Shown here piece after piece: positions 1 to 11,747 of a DNA stretch of 64,000 nucleotides (position 1 is the stretch's first letter; every line of letters starts with the position of its first letter). The DNA lies in the NCBI RefSeq assembly GCF_000720475.1, contig NZ_JOAP01000002.1, positions 229,688 through 293,687 on the forward strand, in the 5' to 3' direction. Position numbers and translations under genes: made by a program. Source of the stretch: Streptomyces aureocirculatus. GTDB lineage: Bacteria > Actinomycetota > Actinomycetes > Streptomycetales > Streptomycetaceae. The notes beneath the pieces are model-generated. The model was not told the DNA's origin. It searched no databases and saw only the letters and a list, made by a program, of their open reading frames with translations.

Positions 1-29
1 ACTGTCACCACGACGCTAGAACATCCAGC

Positions 30-1235
30 TCACCGGACCATGCTGCTGCCCGGCTCACACTTCGTGGGGCGGGCGGTATCGGCGGCGAAGGGCCCCTCGG
101 CGCCGAAGGCCGCTGCCGCGAAGCGCTCGCCCATGCGGAGGTGGGTGGCCGCGTCGGGGTGCAGGGCGTCGGGCAGCGGCAGTTCGGCGAAGTCGCTCTC
201 GCCGTAGAGCACGCGGCCGTCGAGGTAGTGCACGTTCGGGTCCTGCTCCGCCCGCTGCCGGACGATACGGGCCAGCTCTTCGCGGATGACGGTCAGGGTC
301 AGCTTCCCGCTCGCGCGCTCCGCGGGGTCGCCCGCGGCCGAGAAGCGCAGGCGGCCCTCGCTCGACGCGCTGAAGTCCGGTGCGCTGGGGCCCGGTGTGT
401 CCTCGTGGATGGGGCACAGGATGGGCGACACGACGAGGAGCGGCGCGGTGGGGTGGCCCTCGCGGAGGGTGTCGAGGAAGCCGTGCACGGCCGGGGCGAA
501 GGCACGCAGGCGCATCAGGTCCGCGTTGACCACGTTGATGCCCAGCTTGACGCTGATCAGGTCGGCGGGCGTGTCCCGCATGGCGCGCGCGGTGAAGGGG
601 TCGAGCAAGGCGCTGCCGCCGAGGCCCAGGTTGACAAGCTCTACTCCGGCGAGCGCGGCGGCGCGTGCGGGCCAGGTGCCGGTGGGGGTCGCGGCGTCGG
701 AGCCATGGCTGATCGAACTGCCGTGGTGCAGCCACACCTTGCGGCCGCGGTCCGGCACCGGTTCCACGGGGGCGTCGGCGCGCAGGGCGACCAGTTCGGT
801 GGTCTCGTTGTGCGGCAGCCAGATCTCGACGTCCTTGGCACGGTCGGGCAGGCCGGTGAAGCGGACGGTGCCAGGCTCGCCGGGCGTGTGCTCCGCGGTG
901 CCGGTGGTCATGTCGATGGTCAGCGTGTTGCCGCCGGTCACCTGGGCCCGCGCGGTCAGGGTTCCGTCGACGAGCAGGTCGTACACGCCGTCCGGGCGCG
1001 GCGGGGCACCGACGTAGACGCGCTTGGTGGGCAGCGTGTCCAGTTCGACGGTGGTGGCGCGGGTGCGCAGGGCCAGGCGGACGCCGGAGGGCTGGGACTC
1101 GGCCATGGCGAGTTGCGCGTCGGAGCACTGGGCGCGGGCCCGGGCGGGCAGCCGGTGCGGGAGCACGCCACGCGCGGTCCGCTCCAGTTCCAGGGCGCCG
1201 CGCAGGAGGTCGGCGGTGAGGGGTGTGGTGTGCAT
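30..1235 (-). CDS. SGNH/GDSL-family hydrolase
   Basis: A 401-residue protein with the SGNH hydrolase blocks in order: block I GSSISHGS (nucleophile Ser, about residue 175), block II GLGG, block III around KLGINVV, and block V DALHPD with the catalytic Asp and His near residue 365. The first 150 residues are a beta-rich domain often seen before the catalytic domain in actinobacterial GDSL esterases. No signal peptide or lipobox is visible, so it is probably cytoplasmic. The substrate cannot be told from sequence; an ester or acetyl group on a carbohydrate is likely for this architecture. It lies 135 bp downstream of a TetR gene on the same strand and may be co-transcribed with and controlled by it. 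A short tandem repeat lies between the two genes. Confidence 0.85.
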   Translation of the reverse strand: MHTTPLTADLLRGALELERTARGVLPHRLPARARAQCSDAQLAMAESQPSGVRLALRTRATTVELDTLPTKRVYVGAPPRPDGVYDLLVDGTLTARAQVTGGNTLTIDMTTGTAEHTPGEPGTVRFTGLPDRAKDVEIWLPHNETTELVALRADAPVEPVPDRGRKVWLHHGSSISHGSDAATPTGTWPARAAALAGVELVNLGLGGSALLDPFTARAMRDTPADLISVKLGINVVNADLMRLRAFAPAVHGFLDTLREGHPTAPLLVVSPILCPIHEDTPGPSAPDFSASSEGRLRFSAAGDPAERASGKLTLTVIREELARIVRQRAEQDPNVHYLDGRVLYGESDFAELPLPDALHPDAATHLRMGERFAAAAFGAEGPFAADTARPTKCEPGSSMVR

Positions 1236-1259
1236 GGTGGCAACCTGTCGGTCGGGCTT

Positions 1260-1326
1260 CGGTACTCGGTACTCGTACTCGTACTCGGGCTCCGGTACTC
1301 GCTACTCGGTACTCGGTACTCGGTAC
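1260..1326. repeat. Tandem GGTACTC/GTACTC microsatellite
   Basis: About 67 bp made of roughly ten 6-7 bp copies (ggtactc, gtactc, variant gctactc) between the SGNH hydrolase start and the TetR stop codon. It carries no obvious gene and probably arose by slippage. Confidence 0.8.
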
Positions 1327-1370
1327 GAAGGGGTGGTGCGTCCCGGGGCGGAGGCGGCCCGGGGCGGCGG

Positions 1371-1943
1371 TCAGGGCGTCGTCGGCCAGTTCCGCAGCAG
1401 CGCGTCGAGCGCGTCCACGATCCGGGCCCAGGACTCCTGCGAGTCGGGGGCGCTGTGGCTGAAGCCGCCCGCGGACTCCAGGCTGACGTAGCCGTGGAAG
1501 ACGCTGCCGAGGAGCCGGACCGCATGTGTCTGTTCGGGTTCCGCCAGGTCGTAGCCGCGCAGGAGCGCGCGGGTCATCCGTGCGTGCCGGACACCGGCGC
1601 TCGCCGCCGCGGTCTCGGGGTCCAGGGGCAGCCTGGCCGCGGTGTACCGGCCGGGGTGCTCGCGGGCGTAGTCGCGGTAGACGTCGGCGAACGCGGCGAG
1701 CGCGTCCTTGCCCGCCCGTCCGGCGATGGCGGCGGCACACCGGTCGGCGAGCTCCTCCAGGGCGAGCAGGGCGATCCTCGTCTTGAGGTCGTGGGAGTTC
1801 CTCACATGCGAGTACAGGCTCGCGACCTTCACGTCGAAGTGCCTGGCGATCGCCGAGACGGTCACCTGGTCGAATCCGACCTCGTCGGCCAGCTCCGCCC
1901 CGGCCCGGGTCAGCCGCTCGGCGGTGAGTCCTGCGCGTGCCAT
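1371..1943 (-). CDS. TetR-family transcriptional regulator (WHG-type C-terminal domain)
   Basis: A 190-residue protein. The N-terminal helix-turn-helix covers about residues 8-52 (VTVSAIARHFDVKVASLYSH, with the typical LYSHVRN recognition-helix end). The remainder is the all-helical ligand-binding and dimer domain of the WHG/TetR_C_33 type. It probably represses itself and perhaps the downstream hydrolase: a near-perfect inverted repeat lies 34 bp upstream of its ATG (see separate entry). The ligand is unknown. Confidence 0.9.
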   Translation of the reverse strand: MARAGLTAERLTRAGAELADEVGFDQVTVSAIARHFDVKVASLYSHVRNSHDLKTRIALLALEELADRCAAAIAGRAGKDALAAFADVYRDYAREHPGRYTAARLPLDPETAAASAGVRHARMTRALLRGYDLAEPEQTHAVRLLGSVFHGYVSLESAGGFSHSAPDSQESWARIVDALDALLRNWPTTP

Positions 1944-1976
1944 GTGCGTCCTCTCCTCGTCCTGAAGTGATTATGC

Positions 1977-2001
1977 ATTTACCTAACACTTTTAGGCAAA
2001 T
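1977..2001. promoter_or_regulatory. Candidate TetR operator (25-bp inverted repeat)
   Basis: Arms ATTTACCTAA and TTAGGCAAAT are complementary at 9 of 10 positions around a 5-bp spacer. The block is strikingly AT-rich for this genome and lies just upstream of the TetR start on the minus strand, the usual place for an autoregulatory TetR operator overlapping the promoter. Confidence 0.7.
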
Positions 2002-2040
2002 ATCTAAGCCTGAAGCCCAGGTGACCGGGTGCTGGCACAC

Positions 2041-2076
2041 GGAAGAGGGGCCCTCCTCCGGGAGGGCCCCTCTTCC
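2041..2076 (-). terminator. Strong hairpin terminator after gap
   Basis: A perfect 16-bp stem (GGAAGAGGGGCCCTCC and its complement) with a 4-nt loop lies 37 bp after the GAPDH stop codon on the minus strand. It separates gap from the TetR promoter. There is no U-tract, as is common for Streptomyces terminators. Confidence 0.75.
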
Positions 2077-2112
2077 GTTCCGCGTGGCGCGCGGCGTCGT
2101 GCTTCGTACGGC

Positions 2113-3567
2113 TCAGACCGCCACGGCGGGGTACGTCGGGTACTCGACCCCCGAGACGTGCTGGACGACGCGGATGACCTGGCAGGAGTAGCCGAACTCG
2201 TTGTCGTACCAGAGGTAGAGGATCGCGTTGTCGCCGTCGACCTTGGTGGCGCCCGCGTCCACGATCGAGGCGTGCCGTGAGCCGACGAAGTCCATGGAGA
2301 CGGCGTCGGGCGCGGTGGTGAAGTCGATCTGGCGCTTCAGGGGCGAGTTCAGCGAGACGTCGCGGAGGTGGTCGAGGACCTCTTCGCGGGTGGTCTCGCG
2401 GCCCAGGCGCAGGCTCAGGATGGCGATCGACACGTCCGGGACGGGCACGCGGATCGAGCTGCCGGTGATGGGCGCCTTCAGGTCCGGCAGGGCCTTGGCG
2501 ACCGCGGAGGCGGCACCGGTCTCGGTGATCACCATGTTGAGCGGCGCCGAGCGGCCGCGGCGGTCGGCCTTGTGGTAGTTGTCCAGGAGGTTCTGGTCGT
2601 TGGTGAACGAGTGGACGGTCTCCACGTGCCCGCGCAGCACACCGTACTCGTCGTCCATGGCCTTCAGCGGCGGGACGATGGCGTTGGTGGTGCAGGAGGC
2701 GCAGGACAGGATCTGCTCGTCCGGCTTGATCGTGTCGTGGTTGACGCCGTGCACGATGTTCGGGACGTCACCCTTGCCCGGTGCGGTCAGGACGACCTTG
2801 TCGACGCCGGGGCGCAGGTGCTGCGAGAGGCCCTCGCGGTCGCGCCACTTGCCGGTGTTGTCGATGAGGATGGCGTCCTTGATGCCGTACGCCGTGTAGT
2901 CGACCTCGGACGGGTCGTTCGCGTAGATCACCTTGATGGCGTTGCCGTTGGCGACGATCGTGTTGGTCGCCTCGTCCACGGTGATCGTGCCCTGGAACTG
3001 GCCGTGGATGGAGTCGCGGCGCAGCAGCGAGGCGCGCTTGACGAGGTCCTCGGCGCCCCGGCCGCCGCCCTGACGGACGACGATGGCGCGCAGCCGCAGA
3101 CCGTTGCCGGAACCGGCCTTCTCGATCAGGAGGCGGGCGACGAGGCGGCCGATGCGGCCGAAGCCGTAGAGAACGACGTCGCGGCCCGCGCCGCGCTCGA
3201 TCTTGTTGGCGCCGGTGGCGCCCGCGACGGCCTCCGCGGTGAACTCCGCCACCGACAGACCGCGGTCGTCGGCCCGGTACGTCGCGGCGAGCATGCCGAT
3301 GTCGATCTGGGACGGGCCGAGGTCGAGCGCGGTGAGCGCCTGCAGGAAGGGCAGCGTCTCCGTGACCGAGAGCTCCGCGCCCGCGATCTGCCGGGCGAAG
3401 CGGTGGGTCTTGAGGATGCTGACCACCGACTTGTTCACCAGGGAGCGGCTGTGCAGCAGGACCGTGACGTCCCGCTCGCGGTGCAGCTTCCCGATGATCG
3501 GGATCATCGACTCCGCGATCTCCTCGCGGTGCTTCCAATTGGTGAACGAGTCGTCATTGACAGTCAC
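2113..3567 (-). CDS. gap: Glyceraldehyde-3-phosphate dehydrogenase, long GapB-like form
   Basis: A 484-residue protein interconverting glyceraldehyde-3-phosphate and 1,3-bisphosphoglycerate. The NAD(P)-binding Rossmann motif YGFGRIGR is near residue 134 and the catalytic cysteine lies in SCASCTTN. Canonical GAPDH is about 335 residues; the extra ~130 at the N-terminus are the mark of the long actinobacterial form, of which Corynebacterium glutamicum GapB (about 480 residues, NADP-preferring, gluconeogenic) is the known example. The cofactor and gluconeogenic direction are inferred from that resemblance. It is divergently transcribed from the dehydrogenase gene at 3746 with 178 bp between them, and ends in a strong hairpin. 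Confidence 0.93.
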   Translation of the reverse strand: MTVNDDSFTNWKHREEIAESMIPIIGKLHRERDVTVLLHSRSLVNKSVVSILKTHRFARQIAGAELSVTETLPFLQALTALDLGPSQIDIGMLAATYRADDRGLSVAEFTAEAVAGATGANKIERGAGRDVVLYGFGRIGRLVARLLIEKAGSGNGLRLRAIVVRQGGGRGAEDLVKRASLLRRDSIHGQFQGTITVDEATNTIVANGNAIKVIYANDPSEVDYTAYGIKDAILIDNTGKWRDREGLSQHLRPGVDKVVLTAPGKGDVPNIVHGVNHDTIKPDEQILSCASCTTNAIVPPLKAMDDEYGVLRGHVETVHSFTNDQNLLDNYHKADRRGRSAPLNMVITETGAASAVAKALPDLKAPITGSSIRVPVPDVSIAILSLRLGRETTREEVLDHLRDVSLNSPLKRQIDFTTAPDAVSMDFVGSRHASIVDAGATKVDGDNAILYLWYDNEFGYSCQVIRVVQHVSGVEYPTYPAVAV

Positions 3568-3745
3568 AGGAGTATCTTTCGAGCTAGGCGGCGCTCATAT
3601 GCTAACCCCACTGATTTTCGGTCCTTCAACGGGTGCCCCGGTTCCTGCGTGAGCCCGCCCCGGCCGGGTACGCGGCAGGCCCCGCGTTGCGCGGCGGCGC
3701 ACCCCGGGCCAAGGTCGTAGTCAGGCTCACAAGGAGGCCAGAGGC

Positions 3746-5137
3746 ATGCCCATCGCAACGGTTAACCCGGCGACCGGCGAGACCGAGCGGACCTTCGAAC
3801 CGCTCGGCGCCCACGAGATCGAGGAGTGCCTGGCCCGCGCGGCGGCGGCTTTCGATCACTTCCGCACCACCCCCTTCACCGAGCGCGCGGCCCTGCTGCG
3901 CCGCGCGGCCGACCTCCTCGACGAGGACACCGAGGACATCGCGAGGACCATCACCACGGAGATGGGCAAACCCCTCGCGGCGGCCCGCGCGGAGGCGGGC
4001 AAGTGCGCCAAGACCATGCGCTGGTACGCGGAGCACGCCGAGGGGCTGCTCGCCGACGAGCACCCCGACGAGGGCGACGTGCGCGACTCCGGCGGTGCCC
4101 GCGCCTTCGTGCGCTACCGCCCGCTCGGCGTGGTCCTCGCCGTGATGCCATGGAACTTCCCGCTCTGGCAGGTGGTGCGGTTCGCCGCGCCCGCCCTGAT
4201 GGCGGGGAACGTCGGGCTGCTCAAGCACGCGTCGAACGTGCCGCAGACCGCCCTGTACCTGGCGGACCTGTTCCGGCGCGCGGGCTACGACGAGGGCTGT
4301 TTCCAGACGCTGCTCGTCGGCTCCGGCGCCATCGAGGACATCCTGCGGGACGAGCGGGTCGCCGCCGCCACGCTCACCGGCAGCGAGGGCGCGGGCCGCT
4401 CGGTCGCCGCGATCGCGGGTGACGAGATCAAGAAGACCGTCCTGGAACTGGGCGGCAGCGACCCGTTCGTGGTGCTGCCATCGGCCGACGTGGACGCCGC
4501 CGCGCGCACCGCGGTCACGGCGCGGGTACAGAACGCGGGCCAGTCCTGCATCGCCGCCAAGCGGTTCATCGTGCACGAGGAGGTGTACGAGGCGTTCCTG
4601 GAGCGGTTCGCCGCGGGCATGCGGGAGCTGACCGTCGGCGATCCGACGGACGAGGGCACCGATGTGGGCCCGCTCTCCAGCGAGCAGGGCCGCGACGACC
4701 TGGAGGAGCTTGTCGACGACGCCGTGCGCGGCGGCGCCACCGCCGTCTGCGGCGGGCAGCGGCCCAAAGGCCTCGACCGCGGCTTCTACTACGAACCGAC
4801 CGTCCTGACCGGCATCACCACCGGGATGCGCGTCCACCGGGAGGAGACCTTCGGTCCCGTCGCCACCGTGTACCGCGTCGCGGACCTGGACGAGGCCCTG
4901 GCCGTGGCCAACGACACCTCGTTCGGCCTCAGCTCCAACGTGTGGACCCGGGACGAGGCCGAGCAGGAGCGGTGCGTACGCGACCTCCAGGCGGGCGGGG
5001 TGTACCTCAACGGCATGACCGCCTCGCACCCGGCGTTCCCCTTCGGCGGCGTCAAGCGCTCCGGCTACGGCCGTGAGCTGTCCGGGCACGGCATCAAGGA
5101 GTTCTGCAACACCACCACGGTGTGGCACGGGGCGTGA
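3746..5137 (+). CDS. gabD: NAD(P)-dependent succinate-semialdehyde dehydrogenase
   Basis: A 463-residue aldehyde dehydrogenase with the glutamate motif LELGGSDPF and the catalytic cysteine in GQSCIAAKRF. The N-terminus (MPIATVNPATGE) and overall length fit the actinobacterial succinate-semialdehyde dehydrogenase group, which oxidises succinate semialdehyde to succinate in GABA and polyamine catabolism. An AAGGAGG ribosome binding site precedes the ATG. No GABA transaminase is adjacent, so substrate assignment rests on family resemblance. Confidence 0.85.
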   Translation: MPIATVNPATGETERTFEPLGAHEIEECLARAAAAFDHFRTTPFTERAALLRRAADLLDEDTEDIARTITTEMGKPLAAARAEAGKCAKTMRWYAEHAEGLLADEHPDEGDVRDSGGARAFVRYRPLGVVLAVMPWNFPLWQVVRFAAPALMAGNVGLLKHASNVPQTALYLADLFRRAGYDEGCFQTLLVGSGAIEDILRDERVAAATLTGSEGAGRSVAAIAGDEIKKTVLELGGSDPFVVLPSADVDAAARTAVTARVQNAGQSCIAAKRFIVHEEVYEAFLERFAAGMRELTVGDPTDEGTDVGPLSSEQGRDDLEELVDDAVRGGATAVCGGQRPKGLDRGFYYEPTVLTGITTGMRVHREETFGPVATVYRVADLDEALAVANDTSFGLSSNVWTRDEAEQERCVRDLQAGGVYLNGMTASHPAFPFGGVKRSGYGRELSGHGIKEFCNTTTVWHGA

Positions 5138-5168
5138 GCGTCCCACCGGACGGAAGGCGGTGGCCCGG

Positions 5169-6176
5169 ATGGAGCCCGTCGAGGCGCTGAACCGCATCGC
5201 CTTCCTGCTGGAGCGCACCCAGGCGCCGACCTACCGGGTGCGGGCCTTCCGCACCGCGGCGGCCGCCGTCGGCGCGCTGTCCCCCGACGAGCTCGCCGAG
5301 CGGGTGCGCACCGGCTCCCTGGAGCAGCTCAAGGGCGTCGGCCCCAAGACGGGCCAGGTGGTGCGTGAGGCACTGGACGGCGAAGTGCCGGGCTATCTCG
5401 CCCACTTGGAGGAGGAGGCCGACAAGCCGCTGGTGTCCGGCGGCGAGCACCTGCGGTCCCTGCTGCGCGGCGACTGCCATCTGCACTCGGACTGGTCCGA
5501 CGGCGGCAGCACCGTCGAGGAGATGGGGCGGGCGGCCGCCGCCATCGGCCACGAGTGGGCGGTGCTCACCGACCACTCGCCCCGGCTGACGATCGCCCGC
5601 GGCCTGTCCCCCGAGCGGCTGCGCGAACAACTGCGGGTGGTCGCCGAACTCAACGAGACCTGGGCCCCGTTCCGGCTCCTCACCGGCATCGAGTGCGACA
5701 TCCTGCTCGACGGCGAACTCGACCAGGAGCCCGAACTCCTCGACCGCCTCGACGTCGTGGTCGTCTCCGTCCACTCCAAGCTGCGCATGGACGCGCCCGA
5801 GATGACCCGCCGCATGATCAAGGCCGTACGCAATCCGCACGCGGACGTACTCGGCCACTGCACCGGCCGCCTCGTCACAGGACGCGGCCGCCCCGAGTCC
5901 GCCTTCGACGCCGACGCGGTCTTCGCCGCCTGCGCCGAGTCCGGCACCGCCGTGGAGATCAACAGCCGCCCCGAGCGCAAGGACCCGCCGCGCCGGCTGC
6001 TACGCCGGGCGGTCGAGGCGGGCACCCTGTTCGCGATCGACACCGACGCCCACGCGCCAGGACAACTCGACTGGCAGGTTGTGGGCTGCGCCCGCGCCGA
6101 GGAGTGCGGGGTGCCGCCCGAACGCGTGGTCACTACCTGGAGCGCCGAGGACCTGCTCGCCTGGACCGGCCGGTGA
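5169..6176 (+). CDS. PHP-domain phosphoesterase with N-terminal helix-hairpin-helix (PolX-like)
   Basis: About 335 residues. Residues 1-90 form a PolX-like N-terminal helical region with a helix-hairpin-helix motif (LKGVGPKTGQVV). From about residue 100 the PHP metallophosphoesterase domain shows its metal ligands: DCHLHSDWSDG, LTDHSP, the glutamate of LTGIECD, SVHSK, LGHCTGR and DTDAHAP. The polymerase domain of true PolX is missing, so this is the stand-alone PHP form common in Streptomyces; a role in DNA repair or nucleotide phosphate metabolism is inferred. It starts 31 bp after gabD. The ATG at 5169 is chosen because MEPVEALNRIAFLLER is the conserved family start; an in-frame GTG at 5160 is also possible. 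Confidence 0.85.
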   Translation: MEPVEALNRIAFLLERTQAPTYRVRAFRTAAAAVGALSPDELAERVRTGSLEQLKGVGPKTGQVVREALDGEVPGYLAHLEEEADKPLVSGGEHLRSLLRGDCHLHSDWSDGGSTVEEMGRAAAAIGHEWAVLTDHSPRLTIARGLSPERLREQLRVVAELNETWAPFRLLTGIECDILLDGELDQEPELLDRLDVVVVSVHSKLRMDAPEMTRRMIKAVRNPHADVLGHCTGRLVTGRGRPESAFDADAVFAACAESGTAVEINSRPERKDPPRRLLRRAVEAGTLFAIDTDAHAPGQLDWQVVGCARAEECGVPPERVVTTWSAEDLLAWTGR

Positions 6177-6457
6177 CGTGGCTCGCCCGGCTCAGCCGGT
6201 GACACGCGAAGAAGGCAGGCACCACCGGATGTGTGCCGGCGGGTGCCTCCCCGGCGCGCGAAGCCCCGCCCGCTCCGCGCCGGGCGGCGACCGCGCGGTG
6301 ACTTCGGGCGAGCCGGGCGCGGCTCGCCCGCGCCCGGCCCTCGCCCTGCACGCGAAAGGGTGTCGCGGGAGCGTGCGCACCGCGCCGTCACCCCGCGGGC
6401 GGAACGGTCAAGTCACTTGTGTGCGGCCGTAGTCGGCGCGTCGCGGGGAGCTCTGCG

Positions 6458-7174
6458 TCACCGGTCGGCGGGACGGTGCAGGCCGATGTACTCCCCCATG
6501 GCGGCGGCCCCGTACTCGAAGACCGCCGTGGGGTCCGGCGCGATGTCCATGATGTGGCTGTTGACCTCGAAGCCCACCATGCCGTGGAGCTGGGTCCACA
6601 CCACGAACATGCGGGCCATCACGGAGCGGGGCAGCCCTTCGAGGAGGCCTGCGGCGAGCGCGTCGACGTTCTGGCGCATCCCGTCGGTCAGCGGCGCCTC
6701 CCCCGGCCGGTCGCCGGTGAGCTCGCCCGCCTTCTGGGCGTCGCGCAGGACGGCCACCATCGCCAGGACGATGCGGGCGACGGCCTCCATGGTCTCCGGC
6801 GGGGCGCTGTACCCCGGCACCGGACGGCCCCAGAGCAGGACGTACTCCTCCGGGTGGGCCACCGCCCACTCCCGGATGCCCTGCCAGACGGCCACCCAGC
6901 GCGCCAGCGGATCGGCGCCCGCCGCCACCGCCGCCTCGGCCGCTGCCTCCGTGCTGTCCGCAAGGGCCCGGTAGGAGCCCAGGACGAGCGCGGACAGCAA
7001 CGCGTCCTCGTCGGGGAAGTGCTTCCCCACGTCCTGAGCGCCGACACCGGCGTCCGCGGCCACCGCCGCGGGGTCCAGGTTGGCCCGGTGCCGTTCCGTG
7101 AGCCGCTGTAACGCGGCCGGCTTGAGCCGCCCGATGACGGCCTCCCGCTCGAGCTGTTCCTCGGTAGAAGTCAT
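6458..7174 (-). CDS. TetR-family transcriptional regulator
   Basis: A 238-residue protein with an N-terminal DNA-binding three-helix region (about residues 18-62: helix ending AAVAADAGVGAQDVGKHFPD) and a C-terminal WHG-type ligand domain containing PEEYVLLWGRPVPGY, typical of actinobacterial TetR_C_33 regulators. It lies 180 bp downstream of an FAD monooxygenase gene on the same strand and could regulate it; no convincing operator palindrome was found in the gap. The ligand is unknown. Confidence 0.85.
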   Translation of the reverse strand: MTSTEEQLEREAVIGRLKPAALQRLTERHRANLDPAAVAADAGVGAQDVGKHFPDEDALLSALVLGSYRALADSTEAAAEAAVAAGADPLARWVAVWQGIREWAVAHPEEYVLLWGRPVPGYSAPPETMEAVARIVLAMVAVLRDAQKAGELTGDRPGEAPLTDGMRQNVDALAAGLLEGLPRSVMARMFVVWTQLHGMVGFEVNSHIMDIAPDPTAVFEYGAAAMGEYIGLHRPADR

Positions 7175-7339
7175 GATCCGGACTTTTCCAGATCCCCGCC
7201 CGGGTGTCGATTACCTCCGCGGTAGCAGGCGGGCCGGGGGCCCGGCGCTCCACCGGTCCTCAAGCGGGCCTTGAGCGGCGGTGGGTGAGAACCGCCTCTC
7301 CGGCAGCGGCACGGGGGTCACGGGAGCCGGGTGCCGGAG

Positions 7340-10469
<3,130 letters not shown>

Positions 10470-10563
10470 GGGGCTCCTGGGGAGTCGGGTGCGCCGGGCT
10501 GTAGCTGTACGGGAGGGGCGGGGGCGGCGGTGGTCCGCCCCCGCCCCGTCGCCCCGCCACCAC

Positions 10564-10603
10564 GGCTACGCGGCTACGCGGCTACGCGGCTACGCGGCTA
10601 CGC
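10564..10603. repeat. Five perfect copies of GGCTACGC across the SGNH stop codon
   Basis: Five exact 8-bp units. The stop codon of the SGNH lipoprotein gene (10598-10600 on the minus strand) sits inside the fifth unit, so copy-number change would shift only the 3' untranslated region. Confidence 0.9.
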
Positions 10604-11440
10604 GCAGCCGAGTCGGCTGTACGCCTTGTCGCCGGTCCACGCACCGGTGGCCCACTTGTCCACGGGCGCGGGCTCGAACCCGTACCGCTTGCCCAGTTGC
10701 TCGCCGAACCACTTGGCGAAGGAGGCCGAGCCCTGCTGGCAGGAGTGGATGCCGTCCTTGCTGCGCTGTGCCTTGGCCGCGGTGCTCGCGGCGCCCCACA
10801 GGGCGGTGGCGTCGAGGTGGTGGACGGTGTCCGGGCGCTCGGCCGCGACCTTCGCCGCGGACCGGGGCGCGGTCTTGATCTCGGCTTCGTGCTTCTTGTA
10901 GAAGTCGTCCAGCTTGAAGGGGGGCGCGGAGACGATGAGGAGTTCGGCGCCCGCGTCCTCGACGGTCTTGGCGAGGCGCGCGTAGGCGGCGCGCTGTTCG
11001 TCGGGGGTGCCCCAGTCGTAGGTGGTGATCTGGTAGGCCACGACGTCGGGGCGGAAGGACTTCAGCTTCTTCGGGAGGTCCTTCCAGGTGCCCGCCGCGA
11101 GTTCCTTGCCGACGACCCCGCCGCCGCCCGCGGCGGCCATCGAGCCGAACTCCACACCGGCGGACTTCATCGCCGCGCCGAGCGCGGGGGCCTCGACCTC
11201 CGCGATCGAGTCGCCCATCCACAGGAGCCGCTGCGGCTTGGTGTGCTTCCCGGTGGTGTCGGACGTCTGCTCGTCAGGGTCCGCGGCGGAGGTGCGCTCG
11301 TCGGAGGCGCCGTCGGCCGAGGACGAGCAGGCCGCGAGGGCGAGCAGGGCCGTCGCGGCGGCGAGGGCGGCGGCAGCGGCGCGCCCGCTGCCACGGGTGG
11401 GGAGGCGGCGCCGGGTCGTGAGGGTGGTGTCGCTGTTCAT
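10598..11440 (-). CDS. SGNH-domain lipoprotein
   Basis: A 280-residue secreted protein. After a basic twin-arginine-containing start (RRRLP) comes a hydrophobic stretch ending in lipobox LAAC (Cys about residue 38), so it should be membrane-anchored outside the cell. The SGNH domain starts at about residue 95 with LLWMGDSIAE (block I Ser) followed by a Gly-rich block II. This matches the extracellular SGNH half that is usually fused to OafA acyltransferases, whose stand-alone membrane half is the next gene; the two probably act together in acylating a surface glycan. Confidence 0.82.
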   Translation of the reverse strand: MNSDTTLTTRRRLPTRGSGRAAAAALAAATALLALAACSSSADGASDERTSAADPDEQTSDTTGKHTKPQRLLWMGDSIAEVEAPALGAAMKSAGVEFGSMAAAGGGGVVGKELAAGTWKDLPKKLKSFRPDVVAYQITTYDWGTPDEQRAAYARLAKTVEDAGAELLIVSAPPFKLDDFYKKHEAEIKTAPRSAAKVAAERPDTVHHLDATALWGAASTAAKAQRSKDGIHSCQQGSASFAKWFGEQLGKRYGFEPAPVDKWATGAWTGDKAYSRLGCA

Positions 11441-11747
11441 GACTCAAGCTCACCCCGTGCCCCCGGCGGGCGGGCGGGCCGTCATCGTTTCCTCATCCAG
11501 CGGGGGCAGCACGGCCACAGGGAGCGAGCCGTACGGTCATCCGGCGCCCGGAGCGGCGGGCCGTCATCGTTTCCTCATGAAATGCGGAACCGGGCGTCAT
11601 ACGCTTCCCCCACCCTGGTCGACGAAGGCCTCGCCGCCCCTCGGCCACCCCCCAGCCCCATAGCCCCCCAGCCCCATAGCCCCACAGCCCGCAGCCCGCA
11701 GCCCGCAGCCCGCAGCCCGCAGCCCGCAGGAGATGAGCGCACCACCC
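11441..11747. promoter_or_regulatory. Divergent promoter region with a 23-bp direct repeat
   Basis: This 307-bp gap separates the SGNH lipoprotein (minus) from the response regulator (plus). It contains two identical copies of a 23-bp element (gcgggcc followed by gtcatcgtttcctcat) at 11474-11496 and 11556-11578. Repeated boxes are typical of OmpR-family binding sites, so these are candidate operators for the adjacent regulator. It also contains the CCCGCAG-type heptamer array listed separately. Confidence 0.5.
11687..11728. repeat. Six copies of GCCCGCA just upstream of the response regulator
   Basis: Six exact 7-bp units end directly at the GGAG that serves as ribosome binding site for the response regulator, so the array forms its immediate 5' leader. 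Further degenerate CCCCATAG/CCCCCAG units extend to its left. Confidence 0.85.

Noticed and set aside
55..2040. Very long open frames overlapping the SGNH hydrolase and TetR genes in other frames
   Set aside because: Arg/Pro/Ala-rich translations typical of GC-rich antisense or shifted frames; the real genes there have clear motifs, starts and regulatory sites.
11582..11605. GGAAC before the response regulator as an ECF sigma -35 element
   Set aside because: The expected -10 motif at 16-17 bp spacing is absent.
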